Notes: a model not told the origin generated them from the sequence alone. A stretch of 64,000 bases of DNA from Bacteroides sp. 51 (GCF_010500965.1 NZ_QVMI01000003.1:1-64000), one strand, 5' to 3'. Counted from the stretch's first letter, positions 51,919 to 61,901 are shown. Program-made: numbers and translations.

Positions 51919-54900
51919 TTAAAAGTTAAGGTTGAAACCAAGGGTAAATGTACGAGCCTGTGGATAGATACCTCTATCAATACCTGCCGATTTATCGTAA
52001 GAGATTTCAGGATCGAAGCCTTTATAACCTGTAATAGTCAATAGGTTCTCAGCAGCTACATATACACGCAAACTAGATACAAACACTTTGCTGGTCAACA
52101 CTTTTGGTAGTGTATATCCTAATTGAATATTCTTCAGACGCATATAAGAGCCATCCTTTACATAAAGGTCTGATACTTGGGTATTATCATTTTCATCAGT
52201 CCAACTGAAGCGTGGTGTTTTGTTTGAAGTTCCTTCACCGTGCCAACGATTCATCATTTCTTTAGGAAGGTTAACATAATACAAGTCCAAACGACGAGTC
52301 GCATCAAAGATATCGTTGCCAATAGAACCCGCAATCAACATACTGAAGTCAAAGTCTTTCCAAGAAGCTTGAAAATTAAAGCCATACGTCCAATCGGGAG
52401 TTCCTTTACCTATTTTGGTTTTATCACCACCACCAATATCACCACTTCCATCCAAATCCAGGAAGATCACATCACCCGGCTGTGCGTCAGGTTGTATTTT
52501 TTCACCTTTACTGTTTACATAATTGTCGATTTGATCCTGATTCTGGAAAATACCACCTGTTTTGAACCCATAGAAGTATGGATATACTTCACCATTTTCC
52601 GCACGGCTGACGTTACCCAGCTGATGTACATGGTCATACATTTCATAACCATCAGAGTTACCTAGTTTGATCAATTTATTTTTCAAGTAGCTAGCGTTAG
52701 CTCCTATTCTAAAATTCCAGTCGCCACTGCGAAATTTATATCCCAAATCCATTTCAATACCCGAGTTCTCCATCTCACCTACGTTACCCCAAGGTTTAGA
52801 TTCACCCAGATAAGAAGGTACACTCATTTCTTTCAACATGCCATTAGTTTTCTTCTTGAAATAGTCAATACTAAAAGTAAGAGAGTTGTTAAAGAAACCA
52901 AAATCAAGACCTGCATTATACTGTTCCGATTCTTCCCACTTCAGATCAGCGTTAGGAGTACCACTAGGTTTACTTCCATTAATAATGGTTTGGTTACCAC
53001 TGCCACCGAATACATAATTATTATTCATAGCCACATTAGCCGTATATTTGAAAGGACCAATATTTTCATTACCATTCTTACCCCAGGATAAACGAAGCTT
53101 TGTATTTGTCAACCAGGATGGGCGCTTTTCCATAAACTTTTCATTTGTAATATTCCATCCCAAAGAGGCAGAAGGGAATGTAGCCCATTTGTTGTTCGGT
53201 CCAAAATTTGAAGAACCATCACGACGTACAGTAACCTGCAACATATAACGTTCGGCGTAGTTATAACTTAAACGCCCAAAGTAGGAAGCCAATGTAGAAG
53301 GGTCTTTCAAACCACCTTCGGTGTCTCGTTTTCCATCGGAAGCAAGACCCGTAGTAAAGTCTAAATTTGCCTTATCACCATCCAATGCAATCATATCTTG
53401 TCTATCACCTTTCACTCTACGGCCTGTAAATTCCTTAGCCGACTGACCTAAAACGAATGCAAACGAATGCTCTCCAAATGTCTTGTCGTATGTCAGAACA
53501 TTTTCTATTTGCCATGTAAGACCACGGTTCATTTCTGACCACACTTTAGATTTATCATTGTGAGCATTAGCTCCAATAAAGTAAGGTTTGCTCCAACCAT
53601 CAGTACCCCAAAATGCGAGATCGGTACCATAAGAAGATTTGAATTTCAAATTATCCCATAGGGTGAGTTCCGCAAAGAAATTTCCAACAAACTTGTCCGA
53701 GTTATATTTTTCTCCAGGTAAGGAAAGATAAGCCAACGGATTAGAGATTTCATTAAATTCTTTATCAGGGATATTCAACAATTTACCATTCTTAGAATCC
53801 CTTATCAACTCCCCATACTTATTAACATCAATCTTGTGATCATTTATTAAGGTCTGTTCGTCAGTTGCATATACATCCATTAACGGAGAAAGAAATATAG
53901 CATTACCAAGCGCCGAACCAGTCAAACTATTCGTTTCAAGTGTTGTATTATTAATACGGGAATAAGCTACATTTACACCAACAACCAACTTACTTAACCA
54001 GTTACGACTCTTAGCTTCATCAAATACGGTATATGTAGTATTCGAACGCATAGTCATACGTTTGTAATTCGAACGTCCGTAATCACCACCTACAATACCT
54101 TCTTGATTATAATATCCTAAAGAGAGGTAATAGTTTACTTTATCAGTAGCACCACTCATACTTACCTGATGGTTCACAACCGGAGCATCATAATTAAATG
54201 TTTCTTTTTGCCAGTTTGTGCCCCTACCATATTGTTCCGGATTTGCATACATATCACCTTTCTTATCATAGTTACTGGCTTCATTCATTAAAGTCACATA
54301 CTCAGTTCCGTTTAACATGTCGCGTTCTTTCCAAGGACGTTGAAAACCATAAGAGAAATCGTAAGTGACTTTCATTTTACCTTCTCTTCCGCTTTTGGTG
54401 GTTACCAATACAACTCCGTTAGCAGCACGAGCTCCATAAACCGCACCCGATGCAGCGTCTTTCAACACTTCAATAGATGCAATATCATTAGGGTTCAGAT
54501 AATCAATACCACCATCAATAGGCATACCATCAATGATATAAAGTGGGTCGGAGTTATTAATAGTACCTGTACCACGAACGCGAATTTTCGCACTAGCACC
54601 CGGCTGACCGGAAGTAGTGGTTACCTGTACACCCGAAGTCAAACCTTTCAATGCATTATCTACACGCACAGGAGCGACACCTGCAAGATCATCGGCAGAT
54701 ACTCTGGCGATAGCAGCCGTTACCACACTCTTTTTCTGCACCCCATAACCGATAACAACGATTTCGTCAAGTGTTTCGGAATCTTCTTGTAATAGAATGC
54801 GGAGTGATTTGTTTCCTTTTACTGAGATTTCCTGAGATTTGTATCCTATATAAGATACGGTTAGAACTGCATCGGAAGGAACAGATAATGTGAAATTACC

Positions 54901-55068
54901 GTCAAGGTCGGTTATCGTACCATTAGTTGTACCTTTCTCCAATACATTTACTCCAGGCAGAGGTTCATTGTCCTGCCCACCTACGATTACACCTTGTATC
55001 TGTATGTTCTGAGAAAATACAGTAAGTGTAACCCCTAACAGAAATAAAATAGAGAATAACTTCTTCAT
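51919..55068 (-). CDS. SusC/RagA-like TonB-dependent outer-membrane transporter
   Basis: A 1049-residue protein with a signal peptide, a carboxypeptidase-like N-terminal domain (IQIQGVIVGGQDNEPLPGVN, then DLDGNFTLSVPSDAVL), the TonB box and plug (LDEIVVIGYGVQKKS; RGTGTINNSDPLYIIDGMPI) and a large beta-barrel ending FTLGFNLNF. It imports the oligosaccharide bound by SusD using TonB energy. The promoter motif CAAACATA (55114-55121, minus strand) precedes it. No extra surface glycan-binding protein gene follows. Confidence 0.96.
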   Translation of the reverse strand: MKKLFSILFLLGVTLTVFSQNIQIQGVIVGGQDNEPLPGVNVLEKGTTNGTITDLDGNFTLSVPSDAVLTVSYIGYKSQEISVKGNKSLRILLQEDSETLDEIVVIGYGVQKKSVVTAAIARVSADDLAGVAPVRVDNALKGLTSGVQVTTTSGQPGASAKIRVRGTGTINNSDPLYIIDGMPIDGGIDYLNPNDIASIEVLKDAASGAVYGARAANGVVLVTTKSGREGKMKVTYDFSYGFQRPWKERDMLNGTEYVTLMNEASNYDKKGDMYANPEQYGRGTNWQKETFNYDAPVVNHQVSMSGATDKVNYYLSLGYYNQEGIVGGDYGRSNYKRMTMRSNTTYTVFDEAKSRNWLSKLVVGVNVAYSRINNTTLETNSLTGSALGNAIFLSPLMDVYATDEQTLINDHKIDVNKYGELIRDSKNGKLLNIPDKEFNEISNPLAYLSLPGEKYNSDKFVGNFFAELTLWDNLKFKSSYGTDLAFWGTDGWSKPYFIGANAHNDKSKVWSEMNRGLTWQIENVLTYDKTFGEHSFAFVLGQSAKEFTGRRVKGDRQDMIALDGDKANLDFTTGLASDGKRDTEGGLKDPSTLASYFGRLSYNYAERYMLQVTVRRDGSSNFGPNNKWATFPSASLGWNITNEKFMEKRPSWLTNTKLRLSWGKNGNENIGPFKYTANVAMNNNYVFGGSGNQTIINGSKPSGTPNADLKWEESEQYNAGLDFGFFNNSLTFSIDYFKKKTNGMLKEMSVPSYLGESKPWGNVGEMENSGIEMDLGYKFRSGDWNFRIGANASYLKNKLIKLGNSDGYEMYDHVHQLGNVSRAENGEVYPYFYGFKTGGIFQNQDQIDNYVNSKGEKIQPDAQPGDVIFLDLDGSGDIGGGDKTKIGKGTPDWTYGFNFQASWKDFDFSMLIAGSIGNDIFDATRRLDLYYVNLPKEMMNRWHGEGTSNKTPRFSWTDENDNTQVSDLYVKDGSYMRLKNIQLGYTLPKVLTSKVFVSSLRVYVAAENLLTITGYKGFDPEISYDKSAGIDRGIYPQARTFTLGFNLNF

Positions 55069-55113
55069 AAGTTTTAATAATTAAGATTAACTACTTGCTC
55101 ATTTTGAACAGTA

Positions 55114-55121
55114 CAAACATA
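55114..55121 (-). promoter_or_regulatory. -7 promoter motif of the SusCD-GH3 operon
   Basis: CAAACATA is TATGTTTG on the minus strand, fitting TAnnTTTG, 46 bases before the susC start codon. Confidence 0.5.
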
Positions 55122-55334
55122 GGACTTCGAAAGACATTTTAGAGAAATTTCACCTATTCGCGAATACGCCAATCAGAAAAATACAATACGCCAGGAATAC
55201 GTCAAATAAGAGTAAACAACTAGTTATCAAATAATTAATAATACGCTTAGTAAATTCGTCAAATATGCTAAAGAACATAAATACATAAAAAAGACTGAAA
55301 TTTTCACCTCAGCCTCTCCTGTTTCAAAATAAGT

Positions 55335-58235
55335 TTAAAAGTTTGAATTCAGATAATCGGTCAGGCTATCTTCACGTTCAAGCAACAGTTTTTTACGAAT
55401 ACGATAGCGGACAGTTTCAACTCCACGAACAGAGATGTTCAATAACGGAGCAATTTCTTTAGAAGAAAGATTCATCTTGATATATGCACACATCATACGT
55501 TCGTTGAGCGACAAATCGGGGTGCCTCTCTTGTAATCGCTTCATTAAGTTATTATGCACCAAGTCGAATTGCTCTTCGATGCGCTTCAACACATCGTCTG
55601 ATTTTATATTTGAATCAATTTTATTGCTTACCAACAACAGCAATTGCCTTATGTCTTTCCCACCTCCGGCTTTTGCTGCCGACATAACTTTAAATAAATC
55701 AGCTTTAATTTCGGTCAGAATCTCATTCTTACGTACAAAGTTGATCATAAGATTAGCCATTTCCTGACTTTTATACTGTAGGTCGTGCTCTAACTTATCT
55801 TTCTCTAGCTGAATGATCTGCCGTTCTTTACGTGCATTTTCTTTTTCAAACTCCCTTTCCCTTTCCTGAAGTTCTTTATCCTTTTCGACAACGGCTTGTT
55901 GTTTTTTACGTTTCACACGCACATCATCCCATTTATACACATACCACATCAAGGCTGCAAACAACAAGATATAGCAGATATAGGCAATATTGGTACGATA
56001 CCACGGAGGAAGCACCCGAAAAGTAAAAGAATCGGTAGCTGACATGGCATCGGCAAAAACGGCTTTTACCTGAAAAGTGTGTTCTCCCTCGGATAGATTA
56101 CTATATTCCTTAACCATTGATTTGGTAAAATCGGACCACTCGCCATTATCCATCCGGTATTGGTAACTAACTTCTTCACCGTGTGTGAAAGAGGTGATAC
56201 CATATTCAAAGCGAACAGCATTTTGAGCGTAAGGAACTTTGGATTGTAGCTTCTCACCCCGGAAATTATCGGTATAGATCAATGAATCTTTAGGATAAGA
56301 GATGAATACGTTACGAATATGGACCGCTTTACTGTAATCTTTGCGCTGCCTTTGCGCCAACACCCGGGCTAGTGCAAAACCATTGTCATTGGGAATAATC
56401 ACCAGCGAATCGGATAGTGGGACTAAAGTCTCGGCTCCACGAACCAGCTCTACTGCGGACATATCTAATGGAAGGATATGGGTTGATGCACCGCGTTTAT
56501 AGGTTACAAGATTGGATATGCAGATCTCGCGCTGATTCAGTCCAAGGATATGGTCATTGTATTCTTTGATGGAATAGTACGGTCCTGCACCATTCAAACG
56601 GCTGCTTATATCTTCCGAACGTTCCATCCGGCTTGCATAATGATTGTATTCATAAATGCCTTCTACTGTAGAAAAGTAAACTTTACTTCCTATTTTGTTT
56701 ATGCGTATTCTTTTATCGGATGGAAAACCGTCTTTTGCATCATACAGGGTTTGCTTCACTACCCGAGACAAGGTGGGGTCTAGTTCGATGCGCATACATC
56801 GGTTTTGATCGGACATCCAGAGCACGTGTGCAGATTCCTGTTCGAAATAGCGAAAGGAGTCCGATGTTCCCGCTACCCGGTGTACAACGGTCCACTGACC
56901 GGCCTTTTTTTGCAATAAGTAGAGGCCGTCATAAACGCCTACATACATTTTATCTTCTGTTCCTGTTACCAACTGGCAGGTCCAGGTGCCGCTGATCTGT
57001 CCTACTCTTTTCAGAGACAGCCCTTCTATAAGGAATAAGCCTCTATCGTGCATACAAAAGATTTGGTCGCCTATTTTCCGGAGACTCCATACCTGTCCGC
57101 TACTATGGGGAACGGGCAGGATATCGGGGCGATTGGCGCTCAAAGCAATGGGGTATTTTGTATAATACAACCCGCGATTGGTGGCCAGAAACAAATGGTC
57201 GCCTGCCAATGCGGCATCGTAACCGGTACCGTAAGAGTATGGATAGGTGTACAGGTTGGTCAAAGGAGAACTCAAACATACATAGTCAATGCCGTTGTCC
57301 AGCCCGGCCCAAAGGTTGGCGGATGAATCGAAAGCCAGTGAAAGGACTGTATTATTCTGCATTCCGTTATTTTCATTGAAATATTTAACTTCTCTTGTTA
57401 AGCGGTTAAATACAACGATACCTTTATGTACGGTGCCTAATGCGATTAAATCATCCGAAGCGGCTACACAGAATATTTCATTTTCGGTAAGGAAGTCTTC
57501 AACTCCTGTTTTGTAGGGAATACACAGATCGCCATCGCAGTGAAACAGACCATCGTAGGCGGTAACCACGATAACACCGCTGGTATGGGGAATAACACCA
57601 CGTATTCTCTTGGTTTGCAAGGAATCTGCGCCACGCAGGGGAAAGAATGTATTGCCGATCAGCACCATGACTCCGTTGTCGGTGCCTACATACAGGACGC
57701 CTTTTACCATATCGGAGCAGTCGATCTTGCATCCGGCATCTATAGAGGTGAACTTGCCGTTCAGGTATTTAATGACGCGGTTATCTCCTTGTATATAAAG
57801 GATGTTGTCGGCTTCATGGATTCCCCATATATTTCCGATAGCCCGTTCTTCTTCGGAAAGGGAGTCGGAAAGGCAAACGTAGATCAGATGCCCGTTCTCG
57901 CCGGGTTCGAAGTATCCAAATTCGCTGATGCCGCCTACATAAATACGCTTCTGGGTATTGGATGGCAGGACGGAACGCACATCGGAGTCATTATTCAGGG
58001 GGAAAACGCTCCAGCTATTGCCATCGTATTGCAACATACCACTTTGATTGGCAAAATAGATCCAGCTTTCATCATAAGTATTTATTTGCCAGGTTTGTGA
58101 ACCTTTACCATAGAGATTCTTGTTATAGTTGATGATAAAGTTATTCCAGTCGGCAGAATAGCAGAGCACAGGAGCAATCATTCCCATACATAATAATAGA
58201 ATGGATCGAAGGGCAGAAGAAAACGGTATATTCAT
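55335..58235 (-). CDS. Membrane-spanning Y_Y_Y regulator with LuxR-type HTH
   Basis: The ATG at 58235 (MNIPFSSALRSILLLCMGMI) gives a signal peptide and 966 residues; the extra 50 residues upstream are not convincing. The periplasmic part has beta-propeller repeats (YDESWIYFANQSGMLQYDGN; LAFDSSANLWAGLDNGIDYV), followed by the Y_Y_Y domain (VRFEYGITSFTHGEEVSYQY), a transmembrane helix (IAYICYILLFAALMWYVYKW), a coiled coil, and a C-terminal LuxR-type HTH (LSLNERMMCAYIKMNLSSKE; GVETVRYRIRKKLL). There is no histidine kinase or receiver domain, so it probably acts as a one-component transmembrane regulator. It lies upstream of susC and is the likely sensor of that locus. Confidence 0.88.
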   Translation of the reverse strand: MNIPFSSALRSILLLCMGMIAPVLCYSADWNNFIINYNKNLYGKGSQTWQINTYDESWIYFANQSGMLQYDGNSWSVFPLNNDSDVRSVLPSNTQKRIYVGGISEFGYFEPGENGHLIYVCLSDSLSEEERAIGNIWGIHEADNILYIQGDNRVIKYLNGKFTSIDAGCKIDCSDMVKGVLYVGTDNGVMVLIGNTFFPLRGADSLQTKRIRGVIPHTSGVIVVTAYDGLFHCDGDLCIPYKTGVEDFLTENEIFCVAASDDLIALGTVHKGIVVFNRLTREVKYFNENNGMQNNTVLSLAFDSSANLWAGLDNGIDYVCLSSPLTNLYTYPYSYGTGYDAALAGDHLFLATNRGLYYTKYPIALSANRPDILPVPHSSGQVWSLRKIGDQIFCMHDRGLFLIEGLSLKRVGQISGTWTCQLVTGTEDKMYVGVYDGLYLLQKKAGQWTVVHRVAGTSDSFRYFEQESAHVLWMSDQNRCMRIELDPTLSRVVKQTLYDAKDGFPSDKRIRINKIGSKVYFSTVEGIYEYNHYASRMERSEDISSRLNGAGPYYSIKEYNDHILGLNQREICISNLVTYKRGASTHILPLDMSAVELVRGAETLVPLSDSLVIIPNDNGFALARVLAQRQRKDYSKAVHIRNVFISYPKDSLIYTDNFRGEKLQSKVPYAQNAVRFEYGITSFTHGEEVSYQYRMDNGEWSDFTKSMVKEYSNLSEGEHTFQVKAVFADAMSATDSFTFRVLPPWYRTNIAYICYILLFAALMWYVYKWDDVRVKRKKQQAVVEKDKELQEREREFEKENARKERQIIQLEKDKLEHDLQYKSQEMANLMINFVRKNEILTEIKADLFKVMSAAKAGGGKDIRQLLLLVSNKIDSNIKSDDVLKRIEEQFDLVHNNLMKRLQERHPDLSLNERMMCAYIKMNLSSKEIAPLLNISVRGVETVRYRIRKKLLLEREDSLTDYLNSNF

Positions 58236-58444
58236 TCGTATTAGAAATGGTTTCGTGATATAAAGATAAGTGGTAAATATGAAATAACATGGAAACTTTG
58301 ACTTTTTTATTTCAAGCCGTCCACTTATCATCATATAAGGGGATGTGGTCAAAACGGAAAACTCTTTTATCAAATAAAGTTTCAATACTGCCGGATATTT
58401 ATTTAATTTGCATATATTTTAACCATAGAATAAACCTACTGTGA

Positions 58445-59746
58445 ATGAAAATCAAGACTTTAACTAGTATAATATTATTGTTTCTGACTTTTGCAACTGC
58501 ATCGGCTCATACGATTAATGATAAGAATGCAGGGTATAACAATAAGCGGGTTTACGCAGCTGATACCACGAAACGGGATTCCATACTACATCATAATTTA
58601 TTGATGGATCACCCCAGGTCTTATCTGTTTAAACGTCCGGTGTTTGTCAGTGCCAAATATTTTGGTGGAAAATCATTGACGGAAGACAGTAAAGTCCCGA
58701 CAGGTTATGTACAATACACGGATATACGTGTAGGGGTAACATCACTGGGAAATAGATGGAAGGATATTGTTTATGGCATGCCTTATTATGGAATTGGAAT
58801 GGGATTCCATGATTTCAGCAGTAAGTATACGGGACACCCGATTACGGCATATTTATTTCAGGGGGCAACGCTACGGTCTTTCTCGGCCAGGTCTTCGTTG
58901 AAGTATGAGTGGAATTTTGGGGCATCGTTCAACTGGAAGGAGTATGATCCGGTTACTAATCCACGGAATGAATGTATTGGTAAACGGGCTAATATTTATT
59001 TTGCGGCCAATCTGTATTTCAATTATGTTTTGAACAAGGAATGGGATATAAGTCTGGGGGCAACGCTTAATCATGTATCTAACGGGGCAACCAAAATGCC
59101 GAATACGGGAATAAATACGGCGACAGCTTTCGTGGGGTTGACGTATTATTTCGACCGTGAACGCATTGTCAATGAATTCAATCCTACGTTGCGCGCCCCG
59201 TTGTATGATCAAAGCCGGTTGATATCGGACATTACATTTAATACAACCGTCCGCCAGAGGAAGTTTGATATGGAAGAAACCGGGCTGTCATCGCCATATA
59301 TTAATAAGAATTTCTTTGTTGCAAGTGCCAGCTATGCCCTACTGCACATGCCTACTTATAAGTACAGATATGGAACAGGGATTGACCTTACGTACGATGA
59401 GAGTGCTGGTTTCAGTGCCCGAAAGGTGGGCGAAACGCCAAAGGGGGTTGATATCGCGGAGTTTAAAGATGGTAAGTTCGGCGATCGGTTGGCGTTGGGG
59501 CTTTCGGTACGGGGAGATATCGTTATGCCTAAGTATTCCGTATCGGGGATAGTGGGTTATGAGGTGATTAAAGGAAAGAAGGTCGACAGCCGCCTTTATC
59601 AGGCATTCAACGTAAAAGTTCCGTTTTGGGATAATTTATATGGTTCCTTCACCATCCGCTCGCAAAAGTTCAGTAAAGCACAATATATGTTTTTTGGGAT
59701 TGGATATATGATTGATCATAAACCGTTTAAGCTAATTAAACAGTAA
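58445..59746 (+). CDS. PagL-like lipid A deacylase (acyloxyacyl hydrolase family), outer membrane
   Basis: A 433-residue exported protein with a signal peptide and a barrel-like C-terminal part. The segment LGATLNHVSNGATKMPNTGI carries the His-x-Ser-Asn pattern of PagL, whose His and Ser remove the 3-linked acyl chain from lipid A. Strand patterns (YIGMGFHDFSS-like, ANIYFAANLYFNYVLNKEWD, FFGIGYMIDH) fit an outer-membrane barrel. It is longer than classical PagL (about 185 residues), like other Bacteroidales members. Activity has not been shown. Confidence 0.75.
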   Translation: MKIKTLTSIILLFLTFATASAHTINDKNAGYNNKRVYAADTTKRDSILHHNLLMDHPRSYLFKRPVFVSAKYFGGKSLTEDSKVPTGYVQYTDIRVGVTSLGNRWKDIVYGMPYYGIGMGFHDFSSKYTGHPITAYLFQGATLRSFSARSSLKYEWNFGASFNWKEYDPVTNPRNECIGKRANIYFAANLYFNYVLNKEWDISLGATLNHVSNGATKMPNTGINTATAFVGLTYYFDRERIVNEFNPTLRAPLYDQSRLISDITFNTTVRQRKFDMEETGLSSPYINKNFFVASASYALLHMPTYKYRYGTGIDLTYDESAGFSARKVGETPKGVDIAEFKDGKFGDRLALGLSVRGDIVMPKYSVSGIVGYEVIKGKKVDSRLYQAFNVKVPFWDNLYGSFTIRSQKFSKAQYMFFGIGYMIDHKPFKLIKQ

Positions 59747-60290
59747 TTGGATCAACCACCGTTCAGAACATTTTTTTGGCTAAAAAAGTATCAAAAGTAA
59801 CACTCGGGGTATTAACTACCTGGGGTACAGTCTGATGGGATCAATGGAATTTTCTATAAAAGTATCACTGAAGTATCAGAAGTGTCATTTTTTTGAGAAA
59901 CAGAAATATCGTCAATGAGAAATACCTTCAACGGGAATGAGAAATAGGCTCACGGGTAATGAGAAATAACCTTATGAGGAACGAGAAACTTTCTCAGTAT
60001 GAATGAAACTGAAGTGAATCAAGAAGAAAGTTAGTTGCTAATTGTAATTTAACTGTTCAACCTACTACTTTTGGGTCAATCTGAAAGGTAGGTTGCTAAT
60101 TATTGTATCGTTACTATGTGGTTGGGATGCCCTAGGCATCCCAGTGGTTTGCCTAGGGCATCTCACTGGGATGGCACCGACCTTTTTTAAGACTAAAACA
60201 AAGAGATTATTTAAGTATTCAACCTAGTTTTCTACTTGGCCCCTACTTTTTTAATTGATCCTTTATTTTCTTTTTATTTCTTTCTTAAAA
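59747..60290. other. Intergenic region with tandem array and palindromes
   Basis: No gene is supported. It contains the 22-bp array at 59893-60002 and the palindrome TGGGATGCCCTAGGCATCCC A at 60123-60143, whose half is repeated at about 60151-60170. The rest, with repeated CAACCTA and TACTTTT stretches, shows nothing clear. Confidence 0.55.
59893..60002 (+). repeat. 22-bp-period tandem array (TGAGAAAT/C motif x5)
   Basis: GAGAAA starts at 59894, 59916, 59938, 59960 and 59982, exactly 22 bases apart each time, and most units end in GAA or TAA. The middle of each unit is variable. The period is not a multiple of three, so it is not a protein repeat; it could be an array of protein-binding sites two helical turns apart or a degenerate satellite. 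Confidence 0.65.
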
Positions 60291-60330
60291 AAAGAAGAAT
60301 CCTGTAATTCAGTCAATTACAGGATTCTTC
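60285..60330 (-). terminator. Rho-independent terminator of ssrA
   Basis: GAAGAATCCTGTAATT (60294-60309) pairs with AATTACAGGATTCTTC (60315-60330) around a 5-base loop. On the minus strand it is followed by a U-run (the A-run at 60287-60293). Confidence 0.85.
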
Positions 60331-60352
60331 ATCAATTTTCATTTTCTTATCG

Positions 60353-60746
60353 TGGAGCTGGAGGGAATCGAACCCTCGTCCAAACGAGGAAACCATAAGC
60401 TTTCTACATGCTTATCTTTGCCTTCATTTTCGTGTATGGGCAGAACCAAAGCCATCAATCCATACCTTATCCTCTAAGGTTTCATCCTTGGCGCGAGGCC
60501 ACCGCAGACTATCTCCGACTTAACTGCACCACTGAACCGGAATATTTCGGAGCAAGAGTTTCCGAGTGATGTCTCGTCTCAGCACCTAGTGCCGGGATAA
60601 AGCTAATCTACTATGATTCGATTAAGCAGCAAGAGCATAATTGTTATTGCCAGATAAAATTTTAGTAACTGAGATTTAAGTGCAAATCACTGACGCACTG
60701 CATGCTTACTTACCATTTCTACCCGCTGTCAAATCCAGTCAACCCC
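60353..60746 (-). ncRNA. ssrA: Transfer-messenger RNA
   Basis: About 394 bases. The 5' end GGGGTTGACTGGATTTGACA (60746 downward) pairs with the 3' end CAGCTCC followed by A (60353-60360), and the T arm GGTTCGATTCCCTCC is present just before the 3' stem. The tag frame is at 60622-60651: GGC AAT AAC AAT TAT GCT CTT GCT GCT TAA, that is GNNNYALAA. tmRNA rescues stalled ribosomes and marks the nascent protein for degradation. The genomic base following the discriminator A is not CCA (it reads CGA), so CCA must be added afterwards, as is common in Bacteroidetes. Confidence 0.95.
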
Positions 60747-60860
60747 AAGATTCTATAACAAGTTGAAAATCAAAAGAATACAAACGACTTTAAATTATCG
60801 AAGAACAATTGAGAGACAAAATATATCTTTTCTCCTAATTACTCCTTGTATTCTTTTGTG

Positions 60861-60868
60861 CAAAGATA
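60861..60868 (-). promoter_or_regulatory. -7 promoter motif for ssrA
   Basis: CAAAGATA is TATCTTTG on the minus strand, about 115 bases before the mature 5' end of tmRNA, so a 5' extension would be processed off. Confidence 0.45.
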
Positions 60869-61009
60869 CATAGTTTGCCTCACACAACCAACGACTAGAT
60901 TATTTTTCTTCTCTTTCAGGTATTCCCAAACCATACTAGGTCTAATTATAGCTATTAAGCTGGGGGGATATACCTGAGAAGAAAAAGCTTCATCGAAGCG
61001 AGGTCTATA

Positions 61010-61444
61010 TTACTTTAGTTTTCCCTTAAATATGGCATACTCTTTTAAAAAGCGTCTAATCGCTTCGTCTACAGCATCTGAGTGCAAGTCTATCAATCCT
61101 CTTATATAAGATAGTCTCTGAGTATCTGTTTCGCAGTCATAAAAATCATTATCCCGAAGCAAGTCTGTGCACACATCACCTACAGGATCATTACGATCTT
61201 TATTCAGTTCAATAAAATGCAGCACTTTACTTATTACATGAGAGAATTTGACCTTAACCTTAATCGCATCAAGATACCTAATCAAAGAGCCAATCGTATA
61301 ACCGCTATGCCCTTCTTCTATTATTTTAACCTGTTCAAACTTTAGCCCGGAAAGCTTAGTTACAACATTTATAGAAATGCCTTTCTCTTGTCTCAAAGAA
61401 GAAAGTACAAGACCTATTTTCTCACGTTCGTGATGTTCATCCAT
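61010..61444 (-). CDS. HTH/YozE-like regulatory protein of unknown function
   Basis: A 144-residue protein. The first 80 residues resemble an XRE-type helix-turn-helix (GLVLSSLRQEKGISINVVTK; LSGLKFEQVKIIEEG; YTIGSLIRYLDAIKVKV). The last 55 (DPVGDVCTDLLRDNDFYDCE; AVDEAIRRFLKEYAIF) have the pattern of the YozE SAM-like fold. The combination is uncommon. A promoter motif CAAATATA (61470-61477, minus strand) lies 26 bases before the start. It may bind DNA, but its targets are unknown. Confidence 0.6.
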   Translation of the reverse strand: MDEHHEREKIGLVLSSLRQEKGISINVVTKLSGLKFEQVKIIEEGHSGYTIGSLIRYLDAIKVKVKFSHVISKVLHFIELNKDRNDPVGDVCTDLLRDNDFYDCETDTQRLSYIRGLIDLHSDAVDEAIRRFLKEYAIFKGKLK

Positions 61445-61469
61445 AATGTTTAGTATTATAATTATTCTG

Positions 61470-61477
61470 CAAATATA
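61470..61477 (-). promoter_or_regulatory. -7 promoter motif of the HTH/YozE gene
   Basis: CAAATATA is TATATTTG on the minus strand, a clear TAnnTTTG. Confidence 0.55.
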
Positions 61478-61870
61478 GCACTTATTTATGGACTCCCAAA
61501 AAAAGGAATATATATTTTAAAAAACAGGATTGCTCCGATGTGTAGGCCATACTATATTCTGTAGCTTTTTTATACTCATTACCACTATGAATAAGGAGTA
61601 CATGAACGAAGTAAAGAGGAAACATCAGATAACTTTACTTAAAGGAAAAGAAAATATCCAATGACGGAGATTCCCTTTCTTTCTTTATGAACACAGTTCA
61701 GCACGAAACACAAATCAAAATAGCACATTGATACAAAATAAAGAGAAACCAAACCAATAAAACGCAATCAAAACGCAAACAAAACACAAAATCCACAAAT
61801 CAAACTTTCAAAATGTTTTCTTATTTAAGAATTATTTCATTCAAAAACCTTTTTATATTCAAATTATAAA
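61478..61870. other. Intergenic region, no gene supported
   Basis: A 25-codon open frame at 61588-61665 (MNKEYMNEVKRKHQITLLKG) is the only reading frame of note; it is too short and unrecognised to call. No other signals are seen. Confidence 0.45.
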
Positions 61871-61871
61871 C

Positions 61872-61879
61872 TACATTTG
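61872..61879 (+). promoter_or_regulatory. -7 promoter motif of the glutamate mutase operon
   Basis: TACATTTG matches TAnnTTTG about 195 bases before glmS, giving a long leader containing the hairpin at 61902-61943. Confidence 0.5.
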
Positions 61880-61901
61880 TGTCGTTACAACACAGTCGAG
61901 A

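Noticed and set aside
58236-58385. N-terminal extension of the Y_Y_Y regulator
   Set aside because: The extension is not conserved-looking and hides the signal peptide starting at 58235.
59893-60002. CRISPR array
   Set aside because: The period of 22 bp is too short, the repeats are only 6-8 bp conserved, and no cas genes are present.
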